64,000 bases of DNA, taken from contig NZ_FQVC01000014.1 in the NCBI RefSeq assembly GCF_900128975.1, forward strand, positions 1 to 64,000. Reading direction: 5' to 3'. The notes below the pieces were generated by a model. It was not told the origin of the DNA, searched no databases, and was given only the letters and a program-made list of their open reading frames with translations. Shown one piece after another: positions 24,271 to 32,316 of this stretch. Source of the DNA: Devosia limi DSM 17137. Its GTDB lineage: Bacteria; Pseudomonadota; Alphaproteobacteria; Rhizobiales; Devosiaceae. The position numbers and the translations under genes were made by a program. The stretch's first letter is position 1; the number at the start of each line of letters is the position of its first letter.

Positions 24271-25613
24271 TGACCCTGTCGATACGAGCGCGCCTCTTTG
24301 CCATCCTGATGGTCGCGACCAGCGTCGTGTGGCTATCCGCCGTCGCCTGGATCTATTTCAGCACGACGAGGGAAGTGGAGCGCGTGCTCGACGCTCGGCT
24401 CAGCGAGGCGGCACGAATGGTCTCCTCCCTGGTATCAAGCAGAGAAATCACCGTTGCCGACGCGGCCGACAGCATCGCCTCGCTTTCTCCGGCACCGTCT
24501 CACGTCCCCTATGACCGGCAGCTGTCCTGCCAACTTTGGTCCTTTGACGGGGATTTGGTTGGTCGATCAGACGGGGCTCCGACGTCCGCCCTGTCCGAAC
24601 ACAACGATGGCTTCGCCGAAACGATCATCGACGGCGAGCGTTGGCGGGTTTTTGCCATTGAGAATGCCGAGGTCGGCGTGCGGGTATTGGTGGGCGACAG
24701 TCTGGCATTGCGTGACCGGCTGGTGGGAGATGTCATCAAGGGGTTGCTGATCCCCGCCGCACTGATCCTGCCACTTATGGCGGCCATGATCCTGGTGAGT
24801 GTCAACCGCGGTCTCCGGCCCGTGGACGCAGTTGCAGCTGAGCTGACCGCCAGGGGCGCTAACGCACTTGAACCTATATCGGGTGAAGCCCCTCAAGAGA
24901 TCAGGCCGATGTTGTCGGCGCTGAACGACTTGCTGGAACGTGTGCGCTCGGCACGTGAACGTGAGCGCAATTTCACGGCGTTCGCTGCCCATGAATTGCG
25001 TACCCCCCTCACAGGCTTGCGAACGCAAGCCCAGATCGCATCACGAACGGACGACCCGGTGATTCAACGCAAAGCGTTGGACAAGATCGTCGCGGGTGTC
25101 GATCGGACCGCGCGTATGGTTCGCCAACTCCTTTCCATGTCGACAGTCGATGCCACGAACAAGGATGCGCGACCGGAGCCACTGGACGCCGAAGCGGCCA
25201 TCCGTTCGCTCGTTGCAAGCCTTGTGCTGCCATCGGGGGTGGAGATCGAAGGCATACACACACTGGCAGCTGCTCCCATTGCGGTCTCTCCCGCTGCCTT
25301 CGACTTGATGATGCGCAATCTCCTGGAAAACGCCATTGCGCATTCTCCTGCAAATGGCGTCGTCCGGATAGTTGTCCAGGTGGTCGGCCACGGTCTGGAG
25401 ATTAAGGTGTCAGACGAGGGTCCAGGCATGGATGAGGATGAACTCAAGCATGCCACCGAGCGGTTCTTTCGTGGAAAGAACCACACGGAAATCGGCAGCG
25501 GCCTTGGCCTTTCCATCGTGGAATCCGCGGCCCTCCAGGCTGGCGGCAGCCTCACGCTCGCCAACAGGCTCCCACATGGCCTTGTGGTGACGCTCGTTCT
25601 GCCGCGGGCATAA
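24270..25613 (+). CDS. Sensor histidine kinase (QseC-like) with a periplasmic cysteine
   Basis: 447 residues. Membrane helices at ~8-30 and ~158-178 enclose a periplasmic domain with a single Cys (residue 87, Q-L-S-C-Q-L-W-S). HAMP follows, then the H-box F-A-A-H-E-L-R-T-P-L (His241), N-box M-R-N-L-L-E-N-A, and D-E-G-P-G-M and G-S-G-L-G-L-S. With DsbA and DsbD genes on either side, the periplasmic Cys could sense thiol redox state; this is inference. Its stop codon lies inside the next CTTAAG box. Confidence 0.9.
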   Translation: MTLSIRARLFAILMVATSVVWLSAVAWIYFSTTREVERVLDARLSEAARMVSSLVSSREITVADAADSIASLSPAPSHVPYDRQLSCQLWSFDGDLVGRSDGAPTSALSEHNDGFAETIIDGERWRVFAIENAEVGVRVLVGDSLALRDRLVGDVIKGLLIPAALILPLMAAMILVSVNRGLRPVDAVAAELTARGANALEPISGEAPQEIRPMLSALNDLLERVRSARERERNFTAFAAHELRTPLTGLRTQAQIASRTDDPVIQRKALDKIVAGVDRTARMVRQLLSMSTVDATNKDARPEPLDAEAAIRSLVASLVLPSGVEIEGIHTLAAAPIAVSPAAFDLMMRNLLENAIAHSPANGVVRIVVQVVGHGLEIKVSDEGPGMDEDELKHATERFFRGKNHTEIGSGLGLSIVESAALQAGGSLTLANRLPHGLVVTLVLPRA

Positions 25614-25626
25614 GTCTCCCTTAAGT
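25609..25626 (+). promoter_or_regulatory. CTTAAG direct-repeat box upstream of dsbD
   Basis: CATAAG-TCTCC-CTTAAGT, period 11. The first hexamer overlaps the kinase stop codon and the box ends 44 bases before the dsbD ATG. It implies dsbD-tlpA has its own promoter apart from the two-component operon. Confidence 0.65.
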
Positions 25627-25670
25627 TGGGGGCAACAAACGACGGATAGTTCCTTCCGCCGGAGACCCCT

Positions 25671-27443
25671 ATGTCGGTATTTCAAAAACTTGCTGCCATC
25701 GCCCTGATGGCCCTCTTTGTTCTGGCGGGTCCTGTCGGCGCCCAGCAAGCCCAGCCACTCCCGGTGGAAGAGGCTTTCAAGGTTTCGCTTATGGCATCAG
25801 GATCCGGTGTAGAGGTGGTGCTCAATGTTGCCCCCGGATATTATCTTTATCGTGACCAAATTTCGTTGGCCGATGCAGAAGGCCAGGCTGTTGCGCTGCA
25901 ACTTCCTTCCGGCGTCACAAAGGATGACCCTACTTTTGGGCGCACCGAAATTTTCCATGACCGTCTGAGTTTCCCCTTGCCGGAAGCCACCGCGGGAAAA
26001 TTCATACTGGCCTACCAAGGCTGCAAGGACGGCAGCATCTGCTATCCACCCGTTCGCCGGTCGCTTGATGCTGATGCCGTTGCAGTTGGGTCGGTTGAGG
26101 GACCGTCCTTCCTCACAGAATCCTCCGAAGCACTCGGCGCTGCGACGCCCATCCGCGTTGCAACAGAGACCGGTGGCTCGCTCCTGACCGATCTGATGGG
26201 CCGCGGCGGGGCCCTGATGGTCATCGGTGCATTCCTTGCTTTCGGCGTTGCGTTGGCCTTTACCCCATGCGTTTTTCCTATGTATCCAATCCTGGCGGGT
26301 ACATTGACCCAGGCAGGGCAACGCCTATCGATGCCCAAGGCATTCGGTATCTCACTGGTCTATGTCCTCGGCATGGCCACAGCGTTTGGGATGTTGGGCC
26401 TGGTCGCCGCCTGGTCAGGTCAAAATCTGCAGATGGTTTTGCAATCGCCATGGGCGATCGGTGGCGTAGTTGTGTTGTTCATCACGTTGGCGATCTCGAT
26501 GTTCGGCGCGTTCGAGCTTCAGCTTCCCAGTGCATGGATGACAACAATCAGCCGAGTGGGCGGACGCAATGGTGCCGCCGGAGCCGCGATGATGGGTTTT
26601 CTCTCTGCTCTCATAGTGGGGCCCTGTGTCACGGCCCCTTTGGCAGCGGCGTTGCTCTACATTGCGCAGACCGGCGACGCGACACTGGGGGCGGCGGCCC
26701 TATTCGCCCTTGGTATCGGCAAGGGCATTCCGCTGATTGTTTTCGGCACTGTGGGTGGCCGTGTCATGCCACGCGCTGGGTCCTGGATGGTACGGGTCAA
26801 GCACGCTTTCGGTTTTGTCTTTCTGGGCGGTGCCATCTGGATGTCAGAACGGCTGCTGCCAGCACAATTGACCACCGGGGCATGGTCGCTTTTGGCGGCA
26901 ACCGTTGCGATCTACTTCATTGTAGTCGCCTTGGGCAGCAACGGTGTTCGACGCCTGGTACCGACCGCATTGGGTGTTGCCGGCCTGGGCCTTGCAGGGT
27001 TTACGGCAATGGCTGCTATTGGTGGCCAAAATCCCGCTGACATGTTGACGGGACGACAGTCTTCTCTGTCTGGCAAGGAAATGGTTTCGGAAACAGTTTC
27101 GGGAATCGATGCCCTAACTGTCGCGCTCGAGGCCAGTGATGGTCAGGGGCGTCTGGTCTATCTGACCGCAGATTGGTGCATCTCTTGCGCGGTACTCGAT
27201 CGTGAGATTTGGACCAACCCCACAGCGTTGGCGGGACTGAATGAAACGAGACTGATCAAACTAGATGTGACGAAGAACACCGCTGAAGACCGGGCAATGC
27301 TGAGTCAGCTTAAGGCGTTTGGACCACCTACTCTTCTTTTTGTAGATGGCAGCGGGGCTGAGGTGGAAGCAACTCGACTCGTCGGGGAATTTGATATCGA
27401 TGCGTTTCGTACCCAGGCGCAACGTGCCGGCTTCCTGCCATGA
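25671..27443 (+). CDS. dsbD: Thiol:disulfide interchange protein DsbD
   Basis: 590 residues in the full three-domain form. A signal peptide (1-24) leads to a periplasmic alpha domain with Y-Q-G-C-K-D-G-S-I-C-Y-P-P. Next is a membrane domain of about eight helices with F-T-P-C-V-F-P-M-Y-P and V-G-P-C-V-T-A-P. Last is a periplasmic thioredoxin domain with A-D-W-C-I-S-C. It moves electrons from cytoplasmic thioredoxin to periplasmic substrates such as the DsbA- and TlpA-like proteins here and c-type cytochrome assembly factors. It is coupled to the next gene by an ATGA overlap. Confidence 0.93.
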   Translation: MSVFQKLAAIALMALFVLAGPVGAQQAQPLPVEEAFKVSLMASGSGVEVVLNVAPGYYLYRDQISLADAEGQAVALQLPSGVTKDDPTFGRTEIFHDRLSFPLPEATAGKFILAYQGCKDGSICYPPVRRSLDADAVAVGSVEGPSFLTESSEALGAATPIRVATETGGSLLTDLMGRGGALMVIGAFLAFGVALAFTPCVFPMYPILAGTLTQAGQRLSMPKAFGISLVYVLGMATAFGMLGLVAAWSGQNLQMVLQSPWAIGGVVVLFITLAISMFGAFELQLPSAWMTTISRVGGRNGAAGAAMMGFLSALIVGPCVTAPLAAALLYIAQTGDATLGAAALFALGIGKGIPLIVFGTVGGRVMPRAGSWMVRVKHAFGFVFLGGAIWMSERLLPAQLTTGAWSLLAATVAIYFIVVALGSNGVRRLVPTALGVAGLGLAGFTAMAAIGGQNPADMLTGRQSSLSGKEMVSETVSGIDALTVALEASDGQGRLVYLTADWCISCAVLDREIWTNPTALAGLNETRLIKLDVTKNTAEDRAMLSQLKAFGPPTLLFVDGSGAEVEATRLVGEFDIDAFRTQAQRAGFLP

Positions 27444-28243
27444 GTGCCGTATCAATCGGGCCGTTGCTGTTCGCCACCGAGCGCTTCGCCGCCATCCTTG
27501 GCATCGGCGCTTTCTTTCTGGCGCTGCCTATCCTGGCGCGACTGTTTAAAAGCGATGCTGCTCGATACGGGTTTGGTGCGGTAGTTGCTGGTCTCCTGGC
27601 AGCCCGGCTGGGACACGTACTCCTCAACTGGCAGACATTCATCATCGAACCGCTTCGGGTGTTTTTTGTCTGGCAAGGCGGTTTTGAGCTGTTTGCAGGT
27701 CTTGCCGGGCTCATACTTTACGGCGCATTGCGCGTAAAACGCTGGAGCGGCGCAGCGACACTGACTGGGTCTACGGCTGTCGGTTTTGGCATTTGGGGGA
27801 TGGTCCTGCTTCTGACCCGCTACAGTGTCGGCGTGCCCCTTCCCGAACAGCCGCTTATGCATCAAGTCACGGGCGAAGCAATTGCGTTGTCGAGTTTCGC
27901 GGGCAAACCCATGGTGATCAACCTATGGGCCAGCTGGTGCCCGCCTTGCGTACGCGAGCTGCCCTTATTGAGCGAAGTGGCCGCACAAACACCCGAGGTC
28001 ACCTTCGCGTTCGTCAATCAGGGCGACCCTGTACAAACGATCGCCGAATTCTTGAGGCAGCAGGATATCGTGTTGGACGTTTCCGTGGTCGACGAGACCT
28101 GGCAGACATCGACGCATTACGGAGCGAAAGGCCTCCCAACTACGCTCTTCATCGACGCGCAGGGCCGTGTCGTTGACACTGTGGTCGGCGAGGTTTCCCC
28201 TGAAAGCCTCGCTGCACATTTGGACCTGATAGTGCCGGACTGA
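27440..28243 (+). CDS. TlpA-like thiol oxidoreductase with N-terminal Lgt-like membrane domain
   Basis: 267 residues. Residues ~1-125 hold about four membrane helices resembling part of a prolipoprotein diacylglyceryl transferase, without its catalytic motifs that I can see. Residues ~135-267 are a TlpA/ResA thioredoxin domain with W-A-S-W-C-P-P-C and G-L-P-T-T-L-F. The enzyme domain would face the periplasm and be kept reduced by DsbD, encoded just upstream. A role in cytochrome c or copper-site maturation fits the oxidase cluster downstream. Confidence 0.82.
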   Translation: MSAVSIGPLLFATERFAAILGIGAFFLALPILARLFKSDAARYGFGAVVAGLLAARLGHVLLNWQTFIIEPLRVFFVWQGGFELFAGLAGLILYGALRVKRWSGAATLTGSTAVGFGIWGMVLLLTRYSVGVPLPEQPLMHQVTGEAIALSSFAGKPMVINLWASWCPPCVRELPLLSEVAAQTPEVTFAFVNQGDPVQTIAEFLRQQDIVLDVSVVDETWQTSTHYGAKGLPTTLFIDAQGRVVDTVVGEVSPESLAAHLDLIVPD

Positions 28244-28245
28244 GA

Positions 28246-28271
28246 GCAGCCCCGCCCTCGGGCGGGGCTGC
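28246..28271. terminator. Strong bidirectional hairpin terminator
   Basis: GCAGCCCCGCCC and its exact complement GGGCGGGGCTGC are separated by two bases, between the convergent tlpA-like and L,D-transpeptidase genes. There is no long T-run, but position and stem strength make it a shared terminator. Confidence 0.8.
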
Positions 28272-28275
28272 AGGG

Positions 28276-28959
28276 TCACACCACAAGGATCGGCGAGCCA
28301 TCGCGGACAGCGTTCGCGAGATGGATGACGTCCTGATGCAGGAGCCTGACGCACCCCGAAGAAACGGCCTGACCGATTGATGCTTCGTCGCCCGAGCTGT
28401 GCACACGGTACAGGGTGTCTTTGTTACCCTGGTGGATGTAGAGGGCACGTGCGCCGAGGGCGTTCTCTATCCCGGGCGGCTGGCCCTCCCGATAGATCTC
28501 CAATTCAGGTTGACGCATGATCATGGACTCTGGCGGAGTCCAGACCGGCCATTCACGCTTGTAAGCGATATGCGCCCGGCCGGCCCACTCGAAACCGGCG
28601 CGGCCAATACCTGCGCCATAGCGGGTCGCCATTCCGTCATCATGCACATGATAGAGCAGGCGGTCGGCGGTATGGACCACGACGGAGCCTGGTTTTTCCC
28701 CGGTGGGATCGGGTACCCGCTGTCGCCAATATTTAGGATCCACCGCGGCGATATCGGCTGCGGGGATCGGGAATTTTTCCTCCGGCATTGCTCGATACAT
28801 ATAGGCCACATCGGGCGGTACGATGGGGCGAATGGGTTCGGCTGCGACCGCGAGACGTTGCGGGGTGGTCGTCGTGCAGCCAGCGGCCAGCAATGCAAGA
28901 CTTGTGCCGCCCAACATCACAAAAGCGCGGCGAGAGGGATTGAAAGGTGTTTCGGACAT
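28276..28959 (-). CDS. L,D-transpeptidase, Tat-type lipoprotein (second copy)
   Basis: 227 residues. The N-terminus has N-P-S-R-R-A-F-V-M (twin arginine) and the lipobox L-A-A-G-C. The YkuD domain ends with V-H-S-S and the catalytic V-S-S-G-C-V-R-L. It is a paralog of the enzyme at 17813; both share an unusual insert rich in W-P-x-W-T-P and the sequence G-A-R-A-L-Y or G-P-R-A-L-Y. A CTTAAG-type box lies about 40 bases upstream, so both copies seem to be co-regulated. Confidence 0.88.
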   Translation of the reverse strand: MSETPFNPSRRAFVMLGGTSLALLAAGCTTTTPQRLAVAAEPIRPIVPPDVAYMYRAMPEEKFPIPAADIAAVDPKYWRQRVPDPTGEKPGSVVVHTADRLLYHVHDDGMATRYGAGIGRAGFEWAGRAHIAYKREWPVWTPPESMIMRQPELEIYREGQPPGIENALGARALYIHQGNKDTLYRVHSSGDEASIGQAVSSGCVRLLHQDVIHLANAVRDGSPILVV

Positions 28960-29000
28960 GAATGCTCCAACATTGAGGTTGGAGACGAATTCAAGAGTAA

Positions 29001-29018
29001 CCTTAGGACAGGCTTACG
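29001..29018 (-). promoter_or_regulatory. CTTAAG-type direct-repeat box upstream of L,D-transpeptidase 2
   Basis: Minus strand CGTAAG-CCTGT-CCTAAGG, period 11, the most degenerate of the five copies. The spacer keeps the shared CT and the box stands 42 bases before the ATG at 28959. Confidence 0.58.
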
Positions 29019-29042
29019 GGCCGCCTGGTGGTCAGTTCAGGG

Positions 29043-29516
29043 TCACAACCAGCGGCGCACTTTTTGACGGTAGTGCTCGTATTCGCTGCCGAAGCGGCTA
29101 GACAAGAACGCCTCCTCAGGGGCAATCACCCACAACCTAAGGCAAAGCCATAGAATTGGCAGGAAGACAATTGTCCACTCCAGCTTCATGATCATGCCCA
29201 CACCCGCGAACAGGGCGAAAAAGCTCGCATAGATTGGGTTTCGTGAAAACCGGAAAGGACCGTCCATTACCATCGCCAGCGTGGGCTTATGTGGTTCGAC
29301 ATGCGTGCCGGCGCGCATGAAACGGAGCACTGCCCAACCCGCAGCTCCGAGGCCGAGTATAACCAGGATAGCACCCAGCAATGGGGCGGAGGACACGCTG
29401 TCTATGAACGGAGGTATCAGATGCTGGTCGAGGACCCACGCCATGACAAAAAGGACGGCCGGATAAGTCGGCGGAGGGAGGACAAGCTTCGGATGGTCAT
29501 GCCTTGCGTCCATCAA
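29043..29516 (-). CDS. Isoprenylcysteine-methyltransferase-like membrane protein
   Basis: 157 residues with four or five membrane helices and the ICMT/PEMT signature G-P-F-R-F-S-R-N-P-I-Y and a C-terminal E-E-A-F-L-x5-F-G-x-E-Y-x-x-Y. It is a SAM-dependent methyltransferase of the inner membrane. The substrate is unknown and could be a lipid or a small thiol. It overlaps the BigR-like regulator stop by 4 bases, so it is co-expressed with it, the reverse side of the sulfur operon. Confidence 0.8.
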   Translation of the reverse strand: MMDARHDHPKLVLPPPTYPAVLFVMAWVLDQHLIPPFIDSVSSAPLLGAILVILGLGAAGWAVLRFMRAGTHVEPHKPTLAMVMDGPFRFSRNPIYASFFALFAGVGMIMKLEWTIVFLPILWLCLRLWVIAPEEAFLSSRFGSEYEHYRQKVRRWL

Positions 29517-29809
29517 CAGGCACAGTAAATCTTGTAGAGGGTCGTCAAAACCTGACGCACCTCATCTGACGCGAGAGAATAATTGATCTGCTGACCTTCG
29601 CGGCGGGTTCTGACCAGCCCCCAGGCACGCAGCTTGGAGAGATGCTGTGACAACGGGGACTGCCCGAGCGCCACGCGTTCTGACAGCTGACCCACATTAA
29701 GTTCGTCATCGAGCAGATTGCACAAGATGAGCAGGCGCTTTGGATTGGCCATGGCCGTCAGGAGCTGGGAAGCCTTGTCTGCGTTCTCCTCCATCCTGTC
29801 CAATTCCAT
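29513..29809 (-). CDS. bigR: BigR/SqrR-type persulfide-responsive ArsR repressor
   Basis: 98 residues from ATG 29809; an in-frame ATG at 29818 would overlap the putative operator. The winged helix includes N-P-K-R-L-L-I-L-C-N-L-L and G-Q-S-P-L-S-Q-H-L-S-K-L. Cysteines occur in L-I-L-C-N and at the very end (I-Y-C-A-C), matching the sensor pair that forms a polysulfide bridge in BigR/SqrR and releases DNA. It is divergent from DUF2892-yeeE-metallo-hydrolase, the classic bigR operon content. Confidence 0.9.
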   Translation of the reverse strand: MELDRMEENADKASQLLTAMANPKRLLILCNLLDDELNVGQLSERVALGQSPLSQHLSKLRAWGLVRTRREGQQINYSLASDEVRQVLTTLYKIYCAC

Positions 29810-29816
29810 CTTGATC

Positions 29817-29838
29817 ATATTAGATATCTCATATATAC
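29817..29838. promoter_or_regulatory. AT-rich candidate BigR operator
   Basis: The stretch starts with ATATTAGAT (29817-29825), the same nonamer as at 18576, and continues as an AT-rich imperfect inverted repeat. It lies between the repressor and the operon it probably controls, right upstream of the repressor start. Confidence 0.55.
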
Positions 29839-29894
29839 GAACTTACGTTAATTCACTATCGCTCGTTTAAAGGCGATTTTCAAGGAGGATGTAG

Positions 29895-30116
29895 ATGCGC
29901 ATCAATGTGGGTTCTGCCGATAGAATTTTGCGGATCATCGTCGGTCTGGCGCTGCTGATCCTGCCGTTCGTATCCGGTCTGGCGTTCTTCGCCAATCCGG
30001 TCGTGCAGTGGGGATCTGTCGTCGTCGGGCTCGTGCTCGTGGTTACCGCCCTCGTGCGCTTCTGCCCCCTCTACACCATTTTTGGCCTCTCCAGCTGCAA
30101 GGTATCAAACCGATGA
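29895..30116 (+). CDS. DUF2892 (YgaP-like) small membrane protein
   Basis: 73 residues, two membrane helices, opening M-R-I-N-V-G-S-A-D-R-I-L-R-I-I-V-G and closing with C-P-L-Y-T-I-F-G-L-S-S-C, where the paired cysteines are typical. The family is often fused to rhodanese domains (YgaP) and is common in sulfide operons. The membrane role is not known. A strong AAGGAGG ribosome site precedes the ATG, and the stop overlaps the yeeE start. Confidence 0.88.
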   Translation: MRINVGSADRILRIIVGLALLILPFVSGLAFFANPVVQWGSVVVGLVLVVTALVRFCPLYTIFGLSSCKVSNR

Positions 30117-30541
30117 CTGAATTCACTCCAGTGATGTCGCTGCTCGGCGGCGCACTGATCGGCCTTTCAGCCGTTCTGCTCATGGCATTCCATGGGCGTA
30201 TTGCGGGTATGACTGGCATCCTGACCGGCCTGCTGCCGCCGGTTGCCACGGATTGGCCATGGCGTGCTGCTTTCCTCGGTGGCGCCATTGTCGCTCCGAT
30301 GCTCATCCTGGGCCTATCGGGATACACCATTCCCTATTCCAGCCCCGTCCCGACACCATGGGTCATCGCCGGTGGGTTGATCGTCGGCGTTGGAGTTTAT
30401 TTCGGGTCCGGGTGCACCTCCGGGCACGGCGTCTGCGGCATGGCGCGCCTTTCGCCGCGCTCGATTGCGGCCACCGCTACCTTCCTTGTCACGGCCATGA
30501 TCACCGTGTTCGTCATCCGTCATCTGCTTGGAGGCTTCTGA
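30113..30541 (+). CDS. YeeE/YedE sulfur-transport protein, first half (PmpA-like)
   Basis: 142 residues with four or so membrane helices and the conserved G-S-G-C-T-S-G-H-G-V-C-G motif. YeeE/YedE proteins import thiosulfate or other sulfur species through a relay of cysteines. Here the transporter is split into two small genes that overlap by one base (TGATG), as in PmpA/PmpB pairs. It is translationally coupled to DUF2892 upstream (ATGA). Confidence 0.9.
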   Translation: MTEFTPVMSLLGGALIGLSAVLLMAFHGRIAGMTGILTGLLPPVATDWPWRAAFLGGAIVAPMLILGLSGYTIPYSSPVPTPWVIAGGLIVGVGVYFGSGCTSGHGVCGMARLSPRSIAATATFLVTAMITVFVIRHLLGGF

Positions 30542-30981
30542 TGCAGCGTACCATTCTTGCCGGCATTATCGGCCTCGTCTTCGGCACTGGTATTGCATTG
30601 TCCGGCATGGCCAACCCTGCCAAGGTCCTGAACTTCTTTGACCTGGCCGGTACCTGGGACCCGTCATTGGCCTTTGTGATGGGCGGTGCGCTGCTCGTGA
30701 CTGCAATCGGTTACCGCTTCGTGCTCAAGCGCGACAAACCCGTATTGGAGGCGAAATTCAACCTGCCAGCCAATCGCAAGCTGGATGTGCCGCTCATCGC
30801 CGGCTCTGCTGTTTTCGGCCTCGGCTGGGGAATTGCAGGTTTTTGCCCGGGTGGAGCGATCCCGGCTCTGGGTCTTGGCGAGGCTTCTGCCTGGGCCTTT
30901 GTCGGCGCGATGCTCGTCGGCATCTTCGCCGCCCGTACCGTGCGCCTTGCGCTTGAGCAACGTGCCACCCAGTCCGCCTGA
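30541..30981 (+). CDS. YeeE/YedE sulfur-transport protein, second half (DUF6691, PmpB-like)
   Basis: 146 residues with membrane helices, S-G-M-A-N-P-A-K-V-L-N-F-F near the start and the conserved G-F-C-P-G-G-A-I-P-A-L motif. It completes the transporter started by the preceding gene. ATG 30541 shares its A with the previous stop codon, so the two subunits should be made in equal amounts. Confidence 0.9.
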   Translation: MQRTILAGIIGLVFGTGIALSGMANPAKVLNFFDLAGTWDPSLAFVMGGALLVTAIGYRFVLKRDKPVLEAKFNLPANRKLDVPLIAGSAVFGLGWGIAGFCPGGAIPALGLGEASAWAFVGAMLVGIFAARTVRLALEQRATQSA

Positions 30982-30996
30982 CCTCTACGTGGAGCA

Positions 30997-31896
30997 ATGA
31001 CCATGACCACAATACCATTCACCACAGACCTGACGATCAAGCCGGAGGTCACCGCCTTCTTCGATGCCCCGACAAATACCATCAGCTATGTCGTCAAAGA
31101 TCCCAATTCCATGGCCTGTGCAGTCATCGATTCCGTGATGGATATCGACTATGCGGCAGGCCGCATTACCTATGACGGCGCCGACGCGATAATCGCCTAT
31201 ATTGAGCAGCACCAGCTCAAGCTCGAATGGCTGATCGAGACCCATGTCCATGCCGATCACCTGTCCGGGGCGCCCTATATCCAGGGCAAGCTTGGCGGCA
31301 AGCTGGGGATCGGTGAGAACATCAAGATCGTGCAAGAGACCTTTGGCAAGGTGTTCAACGAAGGCACCGAATTCCAGCGCGACGGCAGCCAGTTCGACCG
31401 GCTGTTCACCGATGGCGACAGCTACCAGATCGGCGGGCTGACCGTGCATGTGATGCACACGCCGGGCCACACCCCGGCCTGCATGACGCATGTGGCGGGC
31501 GACGCCGCCTTTGTCGGCGACACCCTTTTTATGCCGGACGGCGGTTCGGCACGTGCCGACTTCCCGGGCGGCGACGCCCGCACGCTTTACCGTTCGATCC
31601 AGCGCGTGCTGTCGCTCCCGCGTGAGATGCGACTGTTCATGTGCCACGACTACGGCCCGAACGGCCGCGAGATCCAGTGGGAGACCACCGTCGGCGACGA
31701 GATCGATCACAATATCCATATCGGCCAAGGCACCGACGAGGACAGCTTTGTGGCTATGCGCGAGGCGCGCGACGCAACGCTTGCCATGCCCAAGCTGATT
31801 ATTCCGGCGTTGCAGGTCAATATGCGCGCCGGCCAGCTGCCGCCCAAGGGCCCAGACGGCAAGACCTACCTCAAAGTCCCCGTGAACGGCCTCTGA
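30997..31896 (+). CDS. blh: MBL-fold persulfide dioxygenase-like hydrolase (Blh)
   Basis: 299 residues (a second ATG at 31003 would remove two). Motifs are T-H-V-H-A-D-H, H-T-P-G-H-T-P, G-D-T-L-F-M-P-D-G-G-S-A-R-A-D-F-P-G-G and C-H-D-Y-G-P-N-G-R. This is the Blh protein of rhizobial bigR operons, thought to oxidise glutathione persulfide to sulfite. It shares order and motifs with the paralog at 19249, which sits in a parallel ArsR-controlled operon. Confidence 0.88.
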   Translation: MTMTTIPFTTDLTIKPEVTAFFDAPTNTISYVVKDPNSMACAVIDSVMDIDYAAGRITYDGADAIIAYIEQHQLKLEWLIETHVHADHLSGAPYIQGKLGGKLGIGENIKIVQETFGKVFNEGTEFQRDGSQFDRLFTDGDSYQIGGLTVHVMHTPGHTPACMTHVAGDAAFVGDTLFMPDGGSARADFPGGDARTLYRSIQRVLSLPREMRLFMCHDYGPNGREIQWETTVGDEIDHNIHIGQGTDEDSFVAMREARDATLAMPKLIIPALQVNMRAGQLPPKGPDGKTYLKVPVNGL

Positions 31897-31937
31897 CCAT
31901 GTGGCCCTTCAGCAGCAAACCAAGAAAGGACCGACCC

Positions 31938-32264
31938 ATGAACATCCGTCAAATCGCTCCAGATTTCTCCGCCACCGGCCAGATCTTGCCTGAGCAGATG
32001 CAGGCTGTCGCCGACGCAGGCTTCAAGTCTATCGTCTGCGCCCGCCCCGACAATGAGGAAGGCGGCCAGCCCAGCTTTGATGAAGTGGCTAAGGCGGCTG
32101 CGGCCGCCGGCATCAGCATCGTGCACATACCCGTCTCTGGCCCTCTGGGCGAAGGCCAGATCATTCGCTTCCACGATGCCTGGGAGAAGCTGCCCAAGCC
32201 CATGCTCGGCTACTGTCGCTCTGGCGCTCGTGCTGGCAGCCTCTACGCCACGCTTGGCAAGTGA
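31938..32264 (+). CDS. TIGR01244/DUF442 phosphatase-fold sulfur protein
   Basis: 108 residues from ATG 31938 (AAAGGA 7 bases upstream; ATG 31899 would add 13 residues). Phosphatase-like P-loop G-Y-C-R-S-G-A-R-A. The family is found fused to SQR or Blh, as in the protein at 20498, which suggests a sulfurtransferase or persulfide-handling role rather than protein dephosphorylation. Part of the BigR-like operon between blh and sulP. Confidence 0.85.
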   Translation: MNIRQIAPDFSATGQILPEQMQAVADAGFKSIVCARPDNEEGGQPSFDEVAKAAAAAGISIVHIPVSGPLGEGQIIRFHDAWEKLPKPMLGYCRSGARAGSLYATLGK

Positions 32265-32316
32265 TCTCCCCGGGCTCTCCCAACCGGGCTGAACCCCTCT
32301 CAGACTGAGTACATTG

